A DNA stretch of 64,000 bases from Cololabis saira. Lineage: Eukaryota > Chordata > Actinopteri > Beloniformes > Belonidae. The stretch covers positions 8,875,843-8,939,842 of the forward strand of contig NC_084597.1 in assembly GCF_033807715.1 (NCBI RefSeq), written 5' to 3'. The position numbers were made by a program, and so were the translations under genes. The notes under the pieces were generated by a model that was not told where the DNA came from, made no database searches, and saw only the letters and a list, made by a program, of their open reading frames with translations. Below, piece by piece: positions 59,301 through 64,000 of the stretch (its first letter is position 1; each line of letters opens with the position of its first letter).

Positions 59301-61913
59301 ATGTATGACATTTTTGCATTACAGAAAATAAAGGACTTTATCAATATTGTAGTTTTCTGAGACAGTCCTGTATATTTATGGTTATATTTATTTGTGTTGC
59401 TATGTTTTATTTTCTATTGCTAGATTGTCTGATGGGTGAGGTAGCCCAGACTAAATGTAGCATTTTCTTTGTTCTGCAGCAATATTGCAGCAAAAATGCA
59501 CTTGAAAGACACTTTAAATATTATTGTTTGACTGGTATCATTCCACTTGAAATGACTGTCATGTTTAGTGAGGGTTTTCAGCTGTATAGATAAAATTAGT
59601 TTGAATTTCTATGTTTTATTTTCAGGATAAGAAACATCTGTTGCTAGATTGTCTGATGGGTGAGGTAGCCCAGACTAAATGTAGCATTTTCTTTGTTCTG
59701 CAGCGATATTGCTGCAATAAAGCATTTGAAATACACTTTAAATATTATTGTTTTGCTAGTATCATTCCGCTTGAAATTATGGGAAAATGCATAATTTAGT
59801 GTTGAATAACATGCCAGGCAATATGCACCCCCTCTGATCTGAGATGCAGCCCTAGTCATCATTTTCTACAACTGGCCGTGGTCTGTTAGCCGAAGATTAG
59901 TAGGCATTAGTGTGTTAACTAAAAATCAGCTCAGGGTTCAGAAAGTCAAAACAACTTTCTGAGCTATTCTCAAAAGAAAGAAGAAGCACACGCCAACAGT
60001 ACACGGGTGCAGTAACCTTCTAATGTGAAAGTGACAATTCTTATCACAGATGGTTTGAATCTTGGCTGAGAGCAGTGACATCCTAAAAATGTATAAAAAT
60101 GCATCATGACTCAAGTTTGTCCCTGAAACAGATAATTATGCATTTTGCATCCTTGGCTTTATCGTTAAAGTGTGTTCCGGTGTAACCCGTCCTCTTCATT
60201 TGTGTCAGCTTCTCATCAACCTTGCTCACTTTTAAAACCCATGCACGGCCAGTGCCACATAAATCTTTATCCTCTTATACCTGTCTCCGGCCCTCAGTGT
60301 GAAACACTACAAAGGTGCTCAGGATCAGCATTTGAAGGTATCCCACTGTGACAGCTCCATACATTTACATGACAAAAAGCACCGTATTCTGGTAATCTGA
60401 CCAAAACTTTTAAAACTAATGTAAACATTCAAGTCTGATTAAAATCTTAATAAATCAAATGTCTCAAAGTTTGGCACCGAAATAATCTAGTTGAATCGTT
60501 CCTAATTTTTCCTAAAACAGGTTCCACAGTTCCCGACCTGGACTTTGACCCAGAAAGAAGAGAAGGTGGTCAAAGTAGAATAACCGTAAGTGTCTTTTAA
60601 AATTGTTTAAAACAGTAAGATATACAGCATTTATGAAACAACATCATACAAAACTTGCTGCCACCTAAACTGTCTGTATGTGATATGAAGCCCAATACAA
60701 AGAAGGTGAAAGGGGACACATTGATCACACATACAGTACTTTAGTCAATAGGCTGATATCCTGGTATGTATCTGTGAACGACTGATTCCCTGGTGTTCAT
60801 TAATATGGAAATGTTGAAGATTTGAGTTCTGATGCCTAAAACAAAATATAATATTAAATAAACAAATAGCCCTCAGCTCATCAAAGCAGCTGCAGAGAAC
60901 ATTGAAATATAAGAAGATCAATGCGCGAAAAGTGTCACCAGAAAGCCACCTGATCAATTCATAATGTACTTCAGAGAGACTAATTAAAGAGAACAACACA
61001 ATAATCCTAGAAACACCTTCTTAGGCCCCGTTTACACGGAGCAAAAACGGAGGCGTTTTCATGCGTTTTGGCCGTTCGTTTTATACGAAAACGGAGCTCA
61101 AAGTCACCAAAAACGATAATTTCTGAAAACTCCGGCCAAAGTGGAGATTTTCAAAAACTCAGTTTTCACGTTTGCGTCTAAACAGAGGAAAACGGAGTAA
61201 AACGGAGATTTAGGCTTCAGAACGTCACATTATGCAACAGACACGTCACCAGCGTCATGTGTGCGACCTGTTTTTACAATTAGTTTGGCCACCGTCAATA
61301 TTTTCTTGTATTTTACCTGTTTTATATTCTAAAGTCACACTTAAAAGTAACTCCACTTCTCTGTCACTCCAAACGAAAGACTCTCGTTCCGTCTTGGAAG
61401 TAAAGCCTAAATTATGGTCCCGCGTTAAATCGACGCAGATTACGGCGTAGGGTACGCGGCGATGTGCGCCGTACGGTGTCGCCGCGTACCCTACGCCGTA
61501 GGCTCTGCGTTGGTGTAACGCGGAACCATAAATCAGACCCCGTCCACACGTAGCCGGTGTGGAAGGGTTTTTTTTTTTTTAAAACGATGTAATGTGGATA
61601 AAAATTATTTTAGAAACGGAGGGGGGGGAAATATTCGGTTTTAAAAATACCCGGCTACGTGTGGACGGGGTCTCAGCCTTAACTGGAAGTTACACATGTC
61701 ATTTGTTGATGTTTTTTCCAGGATTCTGATTGGCTAGCATGACGTTAACAGCTTATTTATGCGGATTCGTGTAAACTAAGAGGTTTTGAAAACGATCTCG
61801 TGTAAACGATGGAATTTTTCAAAACGTAGAGGGGGAAATATCAGTTTTTGTAAATACCCGGCTATGTGTAAACGGGGCCTTAGTCTCGCCCTTCAGTCCC
61901 TCTCTGAGCTCCT

Positions 61914-61966
<53 letters not shown>

Positions 61967-62347
61967 TGCACTTAGCCACCTAAAAATAACTTTTATTTAT
62001 TTATCTATCATTTTGATGATGTTATTGTGTTAAAAAATCCATTAAACTACAAAGTCAGGGTGAATGATTCAGCTCAATTTCAAAAGGGATGCAGACATGA
62101 TCTTTGTAAAGGTGGTAGCAAACAGGCGTACAGAAACAATCATACGCTCAGTTCTCGCCTCGGTGAACTGAGTGATGGGAGCAAACTTGTTGCTGCAAAC
62201 AGGAAGCCACTCACTTTTCTTTGCGATAGAACAGCGCGTAGGTGGTGGGCAGCCCGCCGTCGGAGCCCGGCTCCCACCAGCAGGTGAACGTCTCTTTTTC
62301 AGGTGAACGGCAGCTGGTCAGGGTGGGCTTCCCTGGGCGGCTCGGGC
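47905..62347 (-). CDS. prlr: Prolactin receptor, extracellular domain to stop (signal-peptide exon missing)
   Basis: Single-pass class I cytokine receptor for prolactin, signalling through JAK2/STAT5; in fish important for ion balance. Exons: 62347-62215, 54951-54782, 52118-51952, 51821-51680, 51438-51342, 49081-49012, 48918-47905. All junctions are in phase and give about 597 residues. The first two exons form fibronectin domain D1, with cysteine pairs in [14 protein letters not shown] and [14 protein letters not shown]. The next two form D2, ending in the WSEWS signature (51722-51708). The 51438-51342 exon encodes the membrane segment ([20 protein letters not shown]). The 49081-49012 exon carries the JAK-binding Box 1, LLPPVPGPK. 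The last exon encodes 337 cytoplasmic residues with acidic/serine stretches and a [12 protein letters not shown] SGYVDT tyrosine, a likely STAT5 docking site. The first exon starts in phase 1, so a leader exon is needed upstream; I could not find it before 64000. The length suits the long teleost receptor; which paralogue (prlra/prlrb) is undecided. Confidence 0.95.
49324..49960. mobile_element. hAT-like MITE, TAGGGCTGGGTGATAT ends
   Basis: Ends TAGGGCTGGG and ATATCGCCCAGACCTA; exact 8-bp duplication ATGTATAG (49316-49323, 49961-49968). The widespread fish TAGGGCTGGGCGATATGG family. In a prlr intron. Confidence 0.9.
50440..51270 (+). pseudogene. LINE 3' end (same family as 63550-63980)
   Basis: The plus frame near 50490-50680 reads [20 protein letters not shown] and [17 protein letters not shown] before a stop. 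The 3' UTR is T-rich and ends with ggaccccaggaagaatagtt and aatggggatctgaaataaat. 5'-truncated. Confidence 0.65.
52165..52696. mobile_element. hAT composite, second copy (left end missing)
   Basis: Matches 27040-27577: inner inverted-repeat MITE, the same junction gcagtg/agcgagactgc, the same right side, ending GACGCCACTG. The left hAT end is absent. It abuts the element starting at 52697. Confidence 0.75.
52697..54290. repeat. Unclassified inverted-repeat element with AAAATAGCCGG motifs and a nested element
   Basis: 52703-52825 contains repeated GCAAAATAACCGGCAGGGCG-type motifs; 53560-53655 and 54228-54287 contain the same motifs inverted. The middle (52830-53540) holds a 30-bp perfect palindrome at 52905-52934 and a minus frame of 99 codons (53293-52994) that I do not recognise. 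Another fold-back element, 53675-54208, is inserted in its right arm. Confidence 0.6.
53675..54208. repeat. Fold-back element built from a GAGAATAAAGTCGTAAYATTAC array
   Basis: Inverted ends AGTATTAGGGCCAAACTAAG. 53710-54015 is a tandem array of a roughly 22-bp unit; 54080-54170 is the same array inverted. The ends share AGTATTAGGGCC with 35335-35346, so the two fold-back elements look like one superfamily. Confidence 0.8.
55375..55713 (-). repeat. Partial TAGGGCTGGG-family MITE and (TA)n
   Basis: 55384-55610 matches the interior of 8936-9641 in reverse (aaatcgattctcatattaat; ttgttggacacgagaataac). It is truncated into a (TA)n microsatellite at 55614-55708. Confidence 0.7.
55714..56294. mobile_element. 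TAGGGATGGGCGGTAT-type MITE with (TTCC)n, inside a prlr intron
   Basis: Starts TAGGGATGGGCGGTATGG and ends ACCCATTCCTA. 55877-56134 is (TTCC)n. Inverted relative to 47028-47799, including the microsatellite. Bordered on both sides by (TA)n, then (CA)n at 56341-56376. Confidence 0.85.
56377..57466. other. prlr intron, no recognised feature
   Basis: A-rich plus strand around 56500-56920 resembles degraded repeat, but I cannot place it. No exon seen. Confidence 0.35.
57467..58177. mobile_element. Non-autonomous hAT (CAGAGGTGTCAAAAG ends), copy 2
   Basis: Begins CAGAGGTGTCAAAAGTATTC, ends ACTTGACACCTCTG. By eye nearly identical to 36506-37208, with few substitutions and one small insertion. The 8-bp flanks (CTTTCCCT and CTTCAGTT) do not match well, so the site may have been altered. 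Confidence 0.85.
59140..59290. repeat. Short inverted-repeat MITE
   Basis: GCAAGCTTTTTATTATTTTA at 59119 is mirrored by TAAAATAATAAAAGGCTTGC at about 59251-59270; GGCTTACAGTTTAAG/CTTAAGCTGTAAGCC forms the inner arms. Common fish fold-back repeat, no coding content. Confidence 0.65.
59418..59785 (+). repeat. Tandem duplication with a 224-bp period
   Basis: TGCTAGATTGTCTGATGGGT occurs at 59418 and again at 59642, with matching sequence for about 140 bases after each. Copies differ by scattered substitutions. Function unknown. Confidence 0.85.
59851..61020. other. prlr intron with an exon-like island on the plus strand
   Basis: Mostly featureless AT-rich intron. 60521-60585 looks like a 65-bp exon on the opposite strand: acceptor AAAACAG, open frame [20 protein letters not shown], donor GTAAGT. 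There is no second exon nearby, so it is only a candidate. Confidence 0.3.
61024..61879. mobile_element. PIF/Harbinger-type MITE with nested GC-rich inserts
   Basis: Ends GGCCCCGTTTACACGGAG and TGTGTAAACGGGGCC, TTA duplicated (61021-61023, 61880-61882). Inside are a GC-rich fold-back of about 130 bp (61403-61535, CGGCGTAGGGTACGCGGCG inverted) and a third element 61536-61672 (GACCCCGTCCACACGTAGCC ends, TCA duplicated at 61533-61535 and 61673-61675). Confidence 0.85.
61918..61963. repeat. (CA)n microsatellite
   Basis: About 22 CA units, in a prlr intron just upstream of the 62215-62347 exon's 3' side. Confidence 0.95.
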
Positions 62348-62471
62348 CTGAAGACACCACACATAAAAAAGGCACAGAATCAACTACTGTACTTGACTGC
62401 TGACTAAGAGTGTTGTGCAACAATGATACAAATGGCCGTTTGATACAAGATGTGACCAATATACTCTATCA

Positions 62472-62950
62472 TGGACAACCCCTCTCACCCCCTACATGAC
62501 ACTGTGGGAGTCCTCAGTAGCTCCTTCAGGCAAAGACTGCTCCACCCGCTGCAAGAAGGAACGCTACCGCAGGTCCTTCATCCCCACAGCCATCAGACTT
62601 TATAATAACAAACTGTAGCCACCCGAGTGCAATAACCTGTCTCTTTGAAAGTGCAATAACCTTTGCCCGCTAAATACCTCACGTATTTTTGCACATGTAA
62701 ATATTATCAGTTTTTTTGGGTTTAGTATTTTTTCTCTTGTACATTACTCATTTTTCTACATTTTATATTGCTATTTTTTTATTATTTAGCTATTTATTGG
62801 TTATTTCTATTTTAATTTTTAGTATAAACCGTTGAGCAAGTGTGTGTTTGGCTGCTGCACGATTGAATTTCTCCTCTAGGAGATCAATAAAGTCTTCTAT
62901 TCTATTCTATTCTATTCTATTCTATTCTATTCTATTCTATTCTATTCTAT
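62472..62950 (+). pseudogene. L2-type LINE 3' end with (TTCTA)n tail
   Basis: The plus frame reads PLSPPT/LTPYMTLWESSVAPSG with shifts, then KDCSTRCKKERYRRSFIPTA and IRLYNNKL stop at 62616-62618. The 3' end is AATAAAGTCTTCTATTCTA followed by (TTCTA)n at 62893-62948, the usual L2 tail. Confidence 0.75.
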
Positions 62951-63149
62951 ACCATTTAAAACACTGGCAGATATATTAATTGTTACTTTTCACTCATTCA
63001 TTTTGCAGCACTGGCTCGTGTTTCTTGTTTCGATAACTTATCTTAGTCTTAAGAATATTTTTAAGCCTTCTCAACTCAACTCGGATTTATCAATAAGGGT
63101 GCGTTTTGGCAATGCCCGCCTGTATTATCATTCTGGTAAAAAGTCAGTA

Positions 63150-63500
63150 TCCAACGTTACTGGAAAGGCAATCATATGTTAAAAAGAAAAAGTTGTGTAC
63201 CTGTCAGGATTAACAGCTGCTAAAAAAATGCTTGCTCGTCGATGGAAACCACCACACGATCTACCAACATGTCACTGGTTTAATCTGTTTATGGACATTC
63301 TACATATGGAACTTTCAGTGGCAAGAATTCATGGTGCGGGACCCAGGACATTAAAATATGGACACATGCCATTGAAAAACTGAAAGAACTGAACATTGAC
63401 TGAGCATTCATCTATTTTTTTTTTGTTTGTTTTCTTGTCTTGCTTGTTTTGTCCTGTTGTGTTATTGTCTTGTTGGATCGCTACAGGGTGGGTGGGGGGA
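63150..63500 (+). pseudogene. L1-type ORF2 extreme C-terminus
   Basis: The frame at 63195-63383 reads LTAAKKMLARRWKPPHDLPT, HWFNLFMDILHMELSVARI and a stop, like the tail of fish L1-type ORF2. It is followed by a T/G-rich 3' UTR. Severely truncated. Confidence 0.6.
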
Positions 63501-63549
63501 CGGGTGATTTAAAGGTTTTTGCTATACAATTGCGTGCATAATTGTTGAA

Positions 63550-63980
63550 TTAATCTTGTAAAACTCCAGCTCACTCAGAACAGAGCAGCACGCCTTGCTC
63601 TCCGCTGCTCTATCCGAAGCAATGTTGAGAGCATGCTGAGCTGTCTTGGATGATGGTGGAGGATCGACTAGCATGCAGCCTGATTATGTTTTTAAAGAAT
63701 ATCTGTATATTACGTAAACCTGGCTTCTTGTTTATGCAACTTCTACCAATAAATAATAGACACAGCTATGATACCAGACTGACCCTACCTAATCACTTTT
63801 CTCTGCCTATGACCAGAACCAATGCATTGAAAAAAACAGTAATGTATAGAGCAGTCACACACTGGAACCATCTCCTTCCATGTCTAGTTGCAATAATCAA
63901 GGTGTCAAATTTTAAAAGGAGACTGAAGCAGGCTGTGGTTCAGAAGGAAGTTATGATCAGTCCTAGGTATATATTGTGAT
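63550..63980 (+). pseudogene. LINE reverse-transcriptase C-terminus (family of 50440-51270)
   Basis: From about 63565, QLTQNRAARLALRCSIRSNV leads into the open frame 63650-63979 with NNRHSYDTRLTLPNHFSLPM and KKTVMYRAVTHWNHLLPCL. It is the same family as 50440-51270 and reaches nearly to the window edge. Confidence 0.7.
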
Positions 63981-64000
63981 TATTTAGCAAATTGTAAGTA

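Noticed and set aside
62348..64000. Search for the prlr signal-peptide exon
   Set aside because: No minus-strand ATG plus hydrophobic stretch with a suitably phased donor stands out; this stretch is mostly LINE 3' ends. The exon is probably beyond the window.

Overview
The window is vertebrate nuclear DNA, almost certainly from a ray-finned (teleost) fish. Its genes are split into short exons with GT-AG introns. Introns and spacers are AT-rich and packed with transposon families typical of fish: hAT, Tc1/mariner, PIF/Harbinger and TTAA-target elements, L1-, L2-, RTE- and Jockey-like LINEs, tRNA-derived SINEs and one Ty3/gypsy element. No bacterial features are present. The species cannot be named from the sequence.

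All three host genes lie on the minus strand. From the right: (1) a prolactin receptor (prlr), 62347 to 47905, with seven exons from the first fibronectin-III half-domain to the stop; the signal-peptide exon lies beyond the window or was not recognised. (2) A complete 14-exon agxt2 (mitochondrial alanine-glyoxylate aminotransferase 2), 42683 to 22345, with an exact 517-codon reading frame. (3) A second, tandem agxt2-like gene, exons 1-8 from 13916 to 122, running off the left edge. PRLR and AGXT2 are neighbours in human too (5p13), so the block is ancient synteny; the extra agxt2 copy is what differs. Exon lengths and phases match one-to-one between the copies from exon 3 on. The proteins differ at about 34 of 233 residues over exons 3-8 (hand count), so the duplication is not very recent.

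Layout: 1-13.9 kb, agxt2 copy B with introns full of DNA transposons and LINE relics; 13.9-22.3 kb, spacer dominated by a Jockey-like LINE split by a 4.5-kb TA-target element, itself split by a Ty3/gypsy fragment with inverted ends; 22.3-42.7 kb, agxt2 copy A; 42.7-47.9 kb, spacer with two retro-insertions at one target site just upstream of the copy A start codon; 47.9-64 kb, prlr with large repeat-filled introns.

The most unusual items are: a TA-flanked transposon whose pre-insertion site is preserved in a second LINE copy and which carries a transposon-protein remnant plus internal copies of its end motif; a gypsy-like gag-pol fragment bounded by inverted rather than direct terminal repeats; three copies of one 13-bp target duplication upstream of agxt2; a GC donor in agxt2 copy B; and fold-back elements built from short tandem arrays. 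I found no evidence of a wholly new multi-gene system. The novelty is in transposon architecture and the tandem agxt2 pair.
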